The notes below the pieces were generated by a model. It ran no database searches. It was not told the DNA's origin and saw only the letters and a program-made list of their open reading frames with translations. Shown here one piece after another: positions 22,968-30,382 of a stretch of 34,673 nt of DNA (the stretch's first letter is position 1; each line of letters opens with the position of its first letter). Source of the DNA: an uncultured Bacillota bacterium (GTDB lineage Bacteria; Bacillota; Clostridia; Christensenellales; UBA1242); NCBI GenBank assembly GCA_949283975.1, contig CASDUK010000004.1:1-34673 (forward strand). The letters are read 5' to 3'. Position numbers and translations under genes: made by a program.

Positions 22968-24545
22968 ATGGACAAAACGTTTTATATAACAACTCCAATT
23001 TACTATCCAAGCGGAAAGCTTACAATTGGAAATTCTTACACAACAGTTTTATGCGATGCAATTGCAAGGTTTCACCGCATGCTTGGGTTTGATGTGTTTT
23101 TCTTAACGGGAACAGATGAGCACGGCCAAAAGATTTCAAAGATTGCAAAGGAAAAGGGAATTAGCGAAATTGATCATCTAAATTCAATTGTTGCGGACAC
23201 AAAAGAACTTTGGAAAGAACTAAAAATTTCCTATGACGACTTCATTAGAACAACGGACGAAAGGCATGTTTCTTCTGTTAAAAAAATTTTTAACAAGCTT
23301 TATGAAAAGGGCGAAATTTACAAGGCCAGGTATTCCGGAAAATATTGCATTCCTTGCGAATCCTTTTGGTCGGAAGGGCAACTAATTGACGGCAAGTGTC
23401 CAGATTGCGGCCGCGATGTTATTGACAGCGATGAAGAATGTTACAACTTTAAACTAAGCAAATACACAGAAAAAATTAAAGAGCTTTACAGAAAAAATCC
23501 AAATTTTCTTCAGCCTCAAAACCGTGTGAATGAAATGTTAAACAATTTCCTAAACGAAGGATTAAAGGATTTGTGTGTTTCAAGAAAAAGCGTTAAGTGG
23601 GGAATTCCTGTTGACTTTGATCCAGATCACACAATTTATGTTTGGATCGATGCCCTTTCAAATTACATAACTGCCCTTGGCTATTTAAGTGAGGACGACT
23701 CTCTTTTTAAAAAGTTTTGGCCGGCAGATGTTCATGTTGTTGGAAAGGAAATCGTCCGCTTCCACTCTATTATTTGGCCGGCAATGCTAATGGCGCTTGA
23801 CATTCCTCTTCCAAAAACAATTTTTGGCCACGGCTGGCTTTTATTTAACAATGAAAAACTAAGTAAAAGCAAAGACGCCGGAACAAAGGAAGTTTTAGAC
23901 CCAAGAATTTTAATTGAAAACTATGGAAGCGACTCCATTAGAAATTTCTTAATTGGCGAAGTAAACTTTGGCTCAGACGGCCCGTTCACGCAAGAAGCTT
24001 TTCTTCTCTCTTTTAACAACAACCTTGCAAACACAGTTGGAAACGTTGCATCAAGAACACTTGGAATGGCAGAAAAATATGTTGGCGGAATAATTGGAAG
24101 CTGCGGAAATCTCTCTGATGTTGAAAAAACATTTAAAGATGAGGTTATTTCGCTTAAAAAGCAAGCAATTGAAGAAATTAAGGCGCTAAAACCAACCCAA
24201 AGTTACAACCACGCCCTTGAAATTTTGCAAAAGTGCAACAGGCTTGTTGACGATGTTAAACCTTGGGAACTTGTTAAGGACGGAAAAGAAGAAGAAATTA
24301 ACACCTTTCTCAACCTGCTTTGCAACGCCCAGCTTGATGCCTACACCCTTCTTCTCCCCTTTCTTCCAGACAGAGTCCCAGCGGTGTTTGAGAAGTTTGG
24401 TTTGGCAGTTCCAACAAAAATTGACGAAGAAAATTCCTTCAATCTTCTAAAGCCAAATTCAAAAGTTTGTAAGGGCGAAAACCTTTACTCGCGGCTAGAT
24501 GTTTCAAAAGAAAACGAAAAGTTGTATAAAATTGCAAATGAATAG
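22968..24545 (+). CDS. metG: Methionyl-tRNA synthetase
   Basis: Charges tRNA-Met for initiation and elongation. N terminus FYITTPIYYPSGKLTIGNSYTT carries the class I motif as TIGN (19-22), where HIGH is usual; KLSKSKDAG is the KMSKS loop. The zinc knuckle has four Cys (CIPC ... CPDC), and FFLTGTDEHGQKI and the anticodon-binding helices (W at KPWEL) are typical. 525 aa, ending after the anticodon domain with no C-terminal EMAP-like tRNA-binding domain. The longer frame from 22917 covers the promoter; the ATG at 22968 follows AAGGAGAAAACA and is preferred. Single-gene unit. Confidence 0.96.
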   Translation: MDKTFYITTPIYYPSGKLTIGNSYTTVLCDAIARFHRMLGFDVFFLTGTDEHGQKISKIAKEKGISEIDHLNSIVADTKELWKELKISYDDFIRTTDERHVSSVKKIFNKLYEKGEIYKARYSGKYCIPCESFWSEGQLIDGKCPDCGRDVIDSDEECYNFKLSKYTEKIKELYRKNPNFLQPQNRVNEMLNNFLNEGLKDLCVSRKSVKWGIPVDFDPDHTIYVWIDALSNYITALGYLSEDDSLFKKFWPADVHVVGKEIVRFHSIIWPAMLMALDIPLPKTIFGHGWLLFNNEKLSKSKDAGTKEVLDPRILIENYGSDSIRNFLIGEVNFGSDGPFTQEAFLLSFNNNLANTVGNVASRTLGMAEKYVGGIIGSCGNLSDVEKTFKDEVISLKKQAIEEIKALKPTQSYNHALEILQKCNRLVDDVKPWELVKDGKEEEINTFLNLLCNAQLDAYTLLLPFLPDRVPAVFEKFGLAVPTKIDEENSFNLLKPNSKVCKGENLYSRLDVSKENEKLYKIANE

Positions 24546-24577
24546 AAAAACCCGCTAAGGTTAGTGGCTTTTTAACT
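24545..24577 (+). terminator. Terminator of metG
   Basis: An imperfect stem pairing CCGCTAA with TTAGTGG (a G-T pair inside), flanked by A and T runs, ends in CTTTTTAA. It begins at the metG stop codon. Confidence 0.65.
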
Positions 24578-24590
24578 GGCAGAATAAATT

Positions 24591-24632
24591 AAAAAAAAGG
24601 AACTTTATAGCAGCTGTTAAGTTCCTTTTTTA
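24591..24632 (-). terminator. Terminator of the SLOG-family gene (bidirectional)
   Basis: Perfect 12-bp stem AAAAAGGAACTT/AAGTTCCTTTTT (24594-24605 with 24619-24630), 13-nt loop, T runs on both strands. It stops the minus-strand SLOG gene and could back up metG. Confidence 0.85.
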
Positions 24633-24666
24633 TTAGGTTTAAATATAGACTAAAATTTGCGGCTTT

Positions 24667-25236
24667 TTATTTGTTTTCGTTTTTAAAATTTTCAAGTTCT
24701 TCTTTTAGCTTTTCAATTGAATCAACCTCAATAAAGCTTTCGTTCCAGTTATATAGATTTATCTTCCCCATTAAATTATAGATTTCTTTCAAGGTTTCAT
24801 TGTCTTTATCAATGTTTAAAAAGAGAATTTTTTTGCTGCACATAACGGCAAAAACAAGTTCGCTAAGCGTCCCCCAAGTTCCTTTAAAACAAATTACTAA
24901 ATCTGCCTCGTCAACAAGATCGACCGACCTATATAAAAACTTTGCGTTTTTGCTAGCCTTGCTTGGCTTTAAATATCTCATTTTAATGTTTTTATTTTCC
25001 GCAAAGCCAAAGTCCGTAACATGCTCTTCGGCGTTAAAGCCGGGGGAATATGCCAAAACATTCCCTCCCCTTGCTGCAACATCGTTTGCAACAAGTTCTG
25101 GAATTCCAATGCATCCGCCGGTTGTTAGTTGATAGTTGTTCTCCAAAACAAAATCGGCAATAACTTTTGCCCATTTTGTATTTTTTTCATTAACTGAAAT
25201 ATAATTGGCGTGACCAACGACACAGATGTTTTTCAT
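24667..25236 (-). CDS. SLOG/LOG-like (TIGR00725-type) nucleotide-binding protein
   Basis: 189-aa Rossmann-like protein: ICVVGHANYIS at the N terminus, TTGGCIGIPELVANDVAARGGNVLAYSPGF in the first half, and FKGTWGTLSELVFAV near 117-131, which is the PGGxGTxxE region of LOG/lysine-decarboxylase-like proteins with the PGG changed to KGTW. LOG enzymes release cytokinin bases from nucleotides; other SLOG members bind nucleotide signals. With the altered PGG motif the activity here is uncertain. A GGAG site precedes the ATG. Single gene, convergent to metG. Confidence 0.8.
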   Translation of the reverse strand: MKNICVVGHANYISVNEKNTKWAKVIADFVLENNYQLTTGGCIGIPELVANDVAARGGNVLAYSPGFNAEEHVTDFGFAENKNIKMRYLKPSKASKNAKFLYRSVDLVDEADLVICFKGTWGTLSELVFAVMCSKKILFLNIDKDNETLKEIYNLMGKINLYNWNESFIEVDSIEKLKEELENFKNENK

Positions 25237-25298
25237 GTTGTTTTCTCCAAAGAATATTATACCACAATATATACTATTTTTTCAAGACTTTTGTTAAC

Positions 25299-27224
25299 TT
25301 ACCAGCGTCCGCCGCCGCCTCCGCCAAGGCCGCCGCCGCTTGCTCCCCCGCCGCCAAAGCCGCCAAAACCTCCGCCAAAGCCGCCAAACTTTCCGCTTGA
25401 ATTTAAAGTTGGCTTCAAAATGGACTGGGAAGAAAGCAAAAGGCTGTTGTAAATTAACATTGAGGTTATCATTGCAAAGGAAACATGGGTGTCTGAAAAG
25501 CTTCCCGTTCCGTTATACCAAGCCGGCGTTTGAACCTCAATTTCATCAAACTTTTTAATCCATTTCTTGCTAATTCCAAGAACATAGGCGTATGGAAGAA
25601 TTTCATAAAACAAGCTTGGGTTTTCTTCAACCAAAACTTCAAGCCTGTCCTTTTCGGCATGTAAAATAAAGTTTCTAAGGCCATAAACCCTTCCAATTTC
25701 CTTCTTTTCGCCCTCAATTCTTCCATTTAGCTTTAAGGCAACAATAACAAGCCCAAACATAATTAGCGGAACAAAAATTGTAACCATAAGCGGGTTTGAA
25801 TAGCTTTCAAAAAGGAAATATGCGCTTGAAATATAAATTCCAAGGAGAACCAGCGCCGCAGCAAGAACAATTAAGTAGAAAAGCGGCTTGCTTAGCGTTA
25901 GTTTCCTGTCGAAGGCATATTTTAACAAATAGCCTGCGCCAAACAAAACAAAGCCCAAAACAATGCAAATAAAAGTTGAATAGAAGCTAATTGCAACTTT
26001 TTTGGCGATAAAATAATACATTACAGGAAGAACAATTGAAAAGGCCGCAATCAGCAAAAATTTAAGCGTTGAAACAATTGGGCTAAAAAATCTTTCGTTT
26101 TCAAATTTAATTCCATCTTTGGCGTTTGCAACTGCAAGCGCAATTTTTGGATTTTTTGTGTTTAAATCTGCTATTTCATTCTCTGCAAACAAGGAGTCAA
26201 AAATTTCTTTTTCATAAATTTTAAATGAATCGTCTGAATCTTTCAATTTTTGAAGCTTAACTTGCTTTTCTTCTTCAACAATCTTCAAATATCCTTTATT
26301 TGCCCAGTAGACAATTAGGGAAGAAATATCTCCCTTGTTAACCGTTTTGTCAACAAGATATCCGGCGTCTGAGGGGGTTATTCCCTTTGGTGCTTTAAAT
26401 TCAACAATTTCAACAATTCTATTTTTGTTGTTTTTATAGTGATAAATTATTACTGCAACAATTAAAAGAACAACTGCCAAACAAAGAAAAACAATGTCTG
26501 GAACATTGGACTGTTTTTCAACTGCAAAAAACCCCTCTTCTAAAACCGTTCTTCCGGTAATTCCATAGTATGGCTGAAGAACGCCGTTGTAGGAAAAGGA
26601 AACCTCGTTGTTAGAAATTTGTTCCTCAAAAACAAGGTCTCCGCCAGCTGTTCCAACATAAAATGTCATAGCGGTGTTTTCAACAGCTTTCTCAAACGAA
26701 ATTGTTATGTTTATGTTTTCAATTGTGGTGTCCCACTGGTTGCCAATAAAATTGTAATAAACTTGGTCGAAAGATGAAATTTTGTCGTCTCCCAAATCTA
26801 TTATATATGTCAGTTCATATGTTTCATTTTTATCTGCGTAACTATACGCATCGCCCATTTGAACAACATAGGTTTCATCGCTCAAGTAAAAATCTTCTAG
26901 TTTGGAACAGGACAAAAGCTCCATTTCAACTTCATATCTTTTTGTTTGCTTCTTTCCGTCTTCAACAAAACTGGCCTGTTGATAGACTGGAATTTGCCTA
27001 AAAATTCCGTGGCTTAAAACAGCAAACTCAACATCTATAACTTCGCTAATTAAAACTTTGTTGTCCTCTTGAACTATTGCATTTACATTGTAGCCAACAA
27101 TTCGATATTCATCGCTGTTGTCAACTTGCTCTTTTGGAATTAGGTTTAAAGAAGTTATAAGGACAATAACCAAAATTATTGCCCCAACAACAAATATAGG
27201 TAAAAATCGTCTAACTTTTGACAT
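25299..27224 (-). CDS. DUF2207-family membrane protein with Gly-rich C terminus
   Basis: 641 aa: an N-terminal membrane segment (about 7-29), an external domain (about 35-245) typical of DUF2207 (PF09972), a second membrane segment (about 249-268), a cytoplasmic part, a cluster of membrane segments (about 385-500) and a C-terminal tail made almost wholly of GGFGGG-type repeats ending GGGRW, a hallmark of the family. Function is unknown. It lies 2 bp after a LemA gene, a pairing seen in many bacteria and thought to form an envelope unit. Translation is probably coupled, since only a weak AAGG lies upstream of the ATG. Confidence 0.9.
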   Translation of the reverse strand: MSKVRRFLPIFVVGAIILVIVLITSLNLIPKEQVDNSDEYRIVGYNVNAIVQEDNKVLISEVIDVEFAVLSHGIFRQIPVYQQASFVEDGKKQTKRYEVEMELLSCSKLEDFYLSDETYVVQMGDAYSYADKNETYELTYIIDLGDDKISSFDQVYYNFIGNQWDTTIENINITISFEKAVENTAMTFYVGTAGGDLVFEEQISNNEVSFSYNGVLQPYYGITGRTVLEEGFFAVEKQSNVPDIVFLCLAVVLLIVAVIIYHYKNNKNRIVEIVEFKAPKGITPSDAGYLVDKTVNKGDISSLIVYWANKGYLKIVEEEKQVKLQKLKDSDDSFKIYEKEIFDSLFAENEIADLNTKNPKIALAVANAKDGIKFENERFFSPIVSTLKFLLIAAFSIVLPVMYYFIAKKVAISFYSTFICIVLGFVLFGAGYLLKYAFDRKLTLSKPLFYLIVLAAALVLLGIYISSAYFLFESYSNPLMVTIFVPLIMFGLVIVALKLNGRIEGEKKEIGRVYGLRNFILHAEKDRLEVLVEENPSLFYEILPYAYVLGISKKWIKKFDEIEVQTPAWYNGTGSFSDTHVSFAMITSMLIYNSLLLSSQSILKPTLNSSGKFGGFGGGFGGFGGGGASGGGLGGGGGGRW

Positions 27225-27226
27225 TG

Positions 27227-27817
27227 TTAAAATTGAACCTTAACTGCCTTTCTTTCCTCTTCACTTTCAACTTCAAAAAGTGGCCTTTTCTCAAACTTAA
27301 ACCAATTTGCAATAATATTGCTTGGGAAAACTTCTCGCTTGATGTTATATGATTTTGTTACGCCGTTATAATATTTCCTTGAAGATGCAATTTCTTCTTC
27401 AAGTTCGTTTAGCCTGCTTTGCAAGTCCATAAAATTTTGGTCTGCCTTAAGCTCTGGATATTGCTCAACAACAACTGCAAGCTGTTTCAAAACGGAGCTT
27501 AAATTTGCTTCGCTGGAAAGCCTGTCCTCCATGTTCCCGGCTTGTGCACAGGCGTTTCTTGCGGCAATAACTCTTTCAAGCGTTTCCTTTTCGTGTTTTG
27601 CATAGCCTTTAACTGTTTCAACAAGGTTTGGAATTAGGTCATATCTTTTTTTCATGTAAACATCCATTGTTGAAAAGGCTTCGTCAACATTGTTTCTCAT
27701 TCGGATAAACTTGTTGTATGTTGCAATTACCCAAATTACAAAGATAAGAACCAAAAGCCCAATTGCGCCGCCAACAATTGCGCCGATGATTGCCCCGGTT
27801 AAACCCAAAAAGCTCAT
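27227..27817 (-). CDS. lemA: LemA family protein
   Basis: 196 aa. A single N-terminal membrane helix (about 8-32) is followed by YNKFIRMRNNVDEAFSTMDVYMKKRYDLIPNLVETVKGYAKHE in parts, the LemA signature, and YN--V at YYNGVTKSYN with a FPSNIIA motif near the end. The rest is long coiled helices (LemA four-helix fold). Function is not settled. GGAGGG lies before the ATG. First gene of the lemA-DUF2207 operon, with a consensus promoter that overlaps the divergent idi promoter. Confidence 0.95.
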   Translation of the reverse strand: MSFLGLTGAIIGAIVGGAIGLLVLIFVIWVIATYNKFIRMRNNVDEAFSTMDVYMKKRYDLIPNLVETVKGYAKHEKETLERVIAARNACAQAGNMEDRLSSEANLSSVLKQLAVVVEQYPELKADQNFMDLQSRLNELEEEIASSRKYYNGVTKSYNIKREVFPSNIIANWFKFEKRPLFEVESEEERKAVKVQF

Positions 27818-27848
27818 AAATCCCTCCTTAACAAAATATATATATTCA

Positions 27849-27878
27849 TATAATACTTAAATTTGAAAAAATAGTCAA
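27849..27878. promoter_or_regulatory. Overlapping divergent promoters of lemA and idi
   Basis: For lemA (minus): TTGACT (27873-27878), 17 bp, TATTAT (27850-27855). For idi (plus): TATAAT (27849-27854), with a weak TTAACA at 27828-27833 (15-bp spacing). The two -10 boxes occupy almost the same six bases on opposite strands, so RNA polymerase cannot open both at once. Confidence 0.65.
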
Positions 27879-27882
27879 ATAA

Positions 27883-28416
27883 ATGTCAATGGAAGAAAGA
27901 AAATTTGTTCTAGCTGTCGATTTAAACGACACGCCAATTAAAAAAATTGAGAAACTCTCTGCCCACAAAAAAGCAATTCTCCACAGAGCTTTTTCTGTTT
28001 TTTTACTTAGCGGCAACAAAATTTTAATTCAAAGGCGCGCAAAAAGCAAATATCACGCGCCCCTTCTTTGGGCAAACGCTTGTTGCAGCCACCCTCTTTC
28101 AAACGACATTATTAAAGAGGCAAAACTACGCCTAAAACAAGAACTTGGAATTGATGAGGAGGTTAACTTAAAAGAAGCTTTTAGTTTTATATATTTTTCC
28201 AGCCTTAAAAATCTTTTTGAATATGAATTTGATCATGTTCTAGTTGGCAACTATAGTGGAAAAATTAAACTAAACCCAAACGAAGCGGACAAGTTTAGGT
28301 GGGTTGAAATTGAAAAGCTTAAAAGAGAACTTGTTAAAAACCCAAAGAAATTTGCGCCTTGGTTTTTAATTTGCGCACCCAGATTAATAAAAAAACTCGC
28401 AAATTGCGAGTTTTAA
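27883..28416 (+). CDS. idi: Isopentenyl-diphosphate delta-isomerase, type I
   Basis: Interconverts IPP and DMAPP, the isoprenoid building blocks. Type I (NUDIX-fold) features: HRAFSVFL (34-41), NACCSHPL (65-72) with the catalytic Cys and metal His70, E87 in the Nudix-like helix, and FEYEFDHV (112-119) with the catalytic Glu. 177 aa is normal. There is no Shine-Dalgarno site; the ATG at 27883 or the one at 27889 could be used. Most Firmicutes use the unrelated type II enzyme, so this may be a transferred gene (family knowledge plus inference). The last codons overlap the stop codon and terminator of the convergent gene. Confidence 0.93.
   Translation: MSMEERKFVLAVDLNDTPIKKIEKLSAHKKAILHRAFSVFLLSGNKILIQRRAKSKYHAPLLWANACCSHPLSNDIIKEAKLRLKQELGIDEEVNLKEAFSFIYFSSLKNLFEYEFDHVLVGNYSGKIKLNPNEADKFRWVEIEKLKRELVKNPKKFAPWFLICAPRLIKKLANCEF
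28392..28414 (-). terminator. Terminator of the 28413-28841 gene, inside idi
   Basis: Stem AAAACTCGC/GCGAGTTTT (28392-28400 with 28406-28414), loop of five, followed on the minus strand by TTTATT. It lies within the last eight codons of idi and directly after the stop of the convergent gene. The plus strand lacks a T tract beyond TTTT. Confidence 0.75.
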
Positions 28417-28841
28417 AGCGACATATAAGTTTCTTTGTCCATTTTTTCAATTGGTTTTGTGTCGTCTTGAATTTGAGTTATTTGGTTTTGAAGTTCATTA
28501 AAATAACTTTCCAAATTTGGATGTGTGTCATATCTTTCCTTGTAAACAAGCCGTTTTGCCTTTGATGCGGCATAACACTTTCCGTCATTAACAATTTCCA
28601 TTTTATCAATTGTTATCAAACTGTAATATTTCTTTTTAAATTGATCATAGTCTGTTTGTTGCCCAAAAATCATTGAAACTTGGCAAAAAAAGTCATAGAT
28701 GTCCATTGCATAAAAATTTGCAGAAGCCTCGTTTTCGTCTTGAATTGCTGTAATCTCTCCGCTAACGCCAAATTCGCTTCTTTCCAAAGTTATTGTAAAA
28801 TAATCTAATAAATTTATTGCCCCGCTTAAATATTCTAACAT
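28413..28841 (-). CDS. Unidentified 142-aa protein
   Basis: No family recognised. A soluble acidic protein without membrane segments: a helical start (MLEYLSGAINLLDYFTITL), a beta-rich middle (FGVSGEITAI, NFYAMDIYDFFCQ), and a Glu/Asn/Gln-rich helical end. AAAGGAG precedes the ATG. It is third in a run of three minus-strand genes (9-bp gap from the previous one). Its TAA shares the four bases TTAA with the idi stop codon on the other strand. Confidence 0.7.
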   Translation of the reverse strand: MLEYLSGAINLLDYFTITLERSEFGVSGEITAIQDENEASANFYAMDIYDFFCQVSMIFGQQTDYDQFKKKYYSLITIDKMEIVNDGKCYAASKAKRLVYKERYDTHPNLESYFNELQNQITQIQDDTKPIEKMDKETYMSL

Positions 28842-28850
28842 ATTTCTCCT

Positions 28851-29282
28851 TTACATTTCTTTAAAATCGAACCTTGTAATTTTTGGACTTTCGGCTTTAA
28901 TTAATTTTTCAATATGCTTCGCGCTTAAAAATTTGTTTAAATCAATCCCATAGCCTTCTGCGCTCCACTGCATTTGGTAGGTTGAGTTATCTTCCGCAGT
29001 TACATCAACATAGAGAATTTCTTTGCCGTTTTCATCTCTTCCAATCTTAAATTTTGAAAGTTCTTGAGCCTCTTGCCCAGATGCGCTTTTAAAATCCTGT
29101 TTTGCCGCCGAGGTTGCATTTCCAGAATAATAAAGTTTTGTAACCCCCAAACAAAAACAGCTTGTTATAACGCCAAGCACAAACGAAAGCCCAACAATTT
29201 TAACAAGCCTTGCCGCCTTGCTTTGGCTTGGTTGCTCCGTTGGCGTTTGTTCCTCTTCTTCAAACTCTTCAAAAACTCTCAC
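28851..29282 (-). CDS. Unidentified single-pass membrane protein
   Basis: 143 aa, no known family. An acidic N terminus (VFEEFEEEEQ), a short linker, one membrane helix (about 28-50: VKIVGLSFVLGVITSCFCLG), then an external domain of about 90 residues with alternating beta-type segments. Probably a type II membrane-anchored protein with its C-terminal domain outside. The start is GTG (29280-29282) after AGGAGAA. Middle gene of the three-gene group. Confidence 0.7.
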   Translation of the reverse strand: MRVFEEFEEEEQTPTEQPSQSKAARLVKIVGLSFVLGVITSCFCLGVTKLYYSGNATSAAKQDFKSASGQEAQELSKFKIGRDENGKEILYVDVTAEDNSTYQMQWSAEGYGIDLNKFLSAKHIEKLIKAESPKITRFDFKEM

Positions 29283-29292
29283 TAAAATTCTC

Positions 29293-29748
29293 CTAAAAAT
29301 ACCACTCTAAATCGTTGGCGCTCCCCATAAGTTTGTTAAGTTTACTACACTCTGCCGTTTCCCTTGCGGCATACTCTTCAATTTTTTCAAGGTTTTCCCT
29401 GCTGAGCGACATTTCGCCAATTGTTTTCGCGTCGTAAATCTTAAGCCCAAGAAAATCTTCCCCGGCAATTCCAAAGAACTTGAAACCACCCTCAAAAGCA
29501 TTTGCAATTGACATTTCTCCGGAAATTTCTGATTTTGGAAGAATCATAACCTTGCAAGGCCTTCCCGAAAACTCAATATCTCGAAACACAAAACAATACT
29601 TGAAGTTTGTTTCTTCTTTCGCCTTGGCACATTTGGAAATTGGAACAATTTTAAGCTTTCCGTCCACCTCTTGCGGATAGCAAAATTCAAACCTTTCAGT
29701 TTTGGGGTTAAACCGCCAAAGCAATTTTTTAAGTAAAAATTTATCCAT
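29293..29748 (-). CDS. Unidentified 151-aa protein
   Basis: No family recognised. A soluble protein with an N-terminal Lys/Arg-rich segment (KFLLKKLLWRFNPKTERFEF), a beta-rich middle and a helical C terminus. Five Cys are spread along it, without a CxxC pair. GAGGG lies before the ATG. First gene of the group; its promoter is the left arm of the perfect inverted repeat shared with the divergent NUDIX gene. Confidence 0.7.
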   Translation of the reverse strand: MDKFLLKKLLWRFNPKTERFEFCYPQEVDGKLKIVPISKCAKAKEETNFKYCFVFRDIEFSGRPCKVMILPKSEISGEMSIANAFEGGFKFFGIAGEDFLGLKIYDAKTIGEMSLSRENLEKIEEYAARETAECSKLNKLMGSANDLEWYF

Positions 29749-29771
29749 TTTTCCCTCTAATATGCATGTTT

Positions 29772-29821
29772 ATTATATCATAAAAAATATTATAGTCAAT
29801 GGGTTAGTTTTATGATATAAT
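29772..29821. promoter_or_regulatory. Perfect inverted repeat forming twin divergent promoters
   Basis: Arms ATTATATCATAAAA (29772-29785) and TTTTATGATATAAT (29808-29821) are exact reverse complements (14 bp), 22 bp apart. Each arm carries an extended -10 (TGATATAAT) reading outward: left toward the 29748 gene, right toward the NUDIX gene. No good -35 is seen, as with extended -10 promoters. Confidence 0.7.
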
Positions 29822-29838
29822 TTAGTAAAGGAGAAAAA

Positions 29839-30312
29839 ATGGATATAAAATTAAACAATGAAGATGGAATTTTTAAGCTTCGCGTTTGTGGCGCGCTAAA
29901 ACTTGGCGAAAAGTTTTTGCTTATAAAACATGAGGGCTCAAAATTTTTTTGCCTGCCCGGCGGCCATGTTGAACACGGAGAAGATTCTGAAACAGCAGCA
30001 AAAAGAGAAATGGAAGAAGAACTTGGCTTTCCCGTTAAACTTGAAAAACTTCTTGGAATTGACCAAAATTTCTTTCCGCTTTCTAACGGAAAAAGCTTCC
30101 ATGAAATCGCATTTTACTATCTCTTCTCCCCCGAAAATGAAATTTCTTCTTGTGATTTTGAACGGGAAGAAAACGACAAGGGAAGGCTCAAGCGCCACCG
30201 CTTTTGCTGGTTTTCCCTTGAAGAGCTAGAAAAAGAAGACATTCGGCCAAAAATTATTTTAAAAATGCTGGAAAACAAATCCTTTCCAATTCTTTCAATT
30301 TCAAAAGAATAA
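29839..30312 (+). CDS. NUDIX hydrolase
   Basis: 157 aa. The Nudix box is complete: LPGGHVEHGEDSETAAKREMEEELGF (about 40-64, giving GX5EX7REUXEEXGU). A C-terminal part with HRFCWFSLEELE is typical of the fold. NUDIX enzymes cut nucleoside diphosphate derivatives; the substrate cannot be set from sequence. AAAGGAG precedes the ATG. It faces the three unknown genes across a symmetric promoter pair. Confidence 0.9.
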   Translation: MDIKLNNEDGIFKLRVCGALKLGEKFLLIKHEGSKFFCLPGGHVEHGEDSETAAKREMEEELGFPVKLEKLLGIDQNFFPLSNGKSFHEIAFYYLFSPENEISSCDFEREENDKGRLKRHRFCWFSLEELEKEDIRPKIILKMLENKSFPILSISKE

Positions 30313-30331
30313 ATTAAGAAGTTTTATTTAC

Positions 30332-30364
30332 CAAAAAAAAAGAAGGAGTTTAAATAACTCCTTC
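30332..30364 (-). terminator. Terminator between NUDIX and the 30383 gene (bidirectional)
   Basis: Perfect 9-bp stem GAAGGAGTT/AACTCCTTC (30342-30350 with 30356-30364). On the minus strand nine T follow, so it mainly ends the gene at 30383-31444; it can also stop the convergent NUDIX gene. Confidence 0.85.
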
Positions 30365-30382
30365 AATTTATTAACTTAGCTG

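Noticed and set aside
25210..25452. Proline-rich reading frame on the plus strand
   Set aside because: It is the reverse strand of the Gly-rich tail of the DUF2207 protein.
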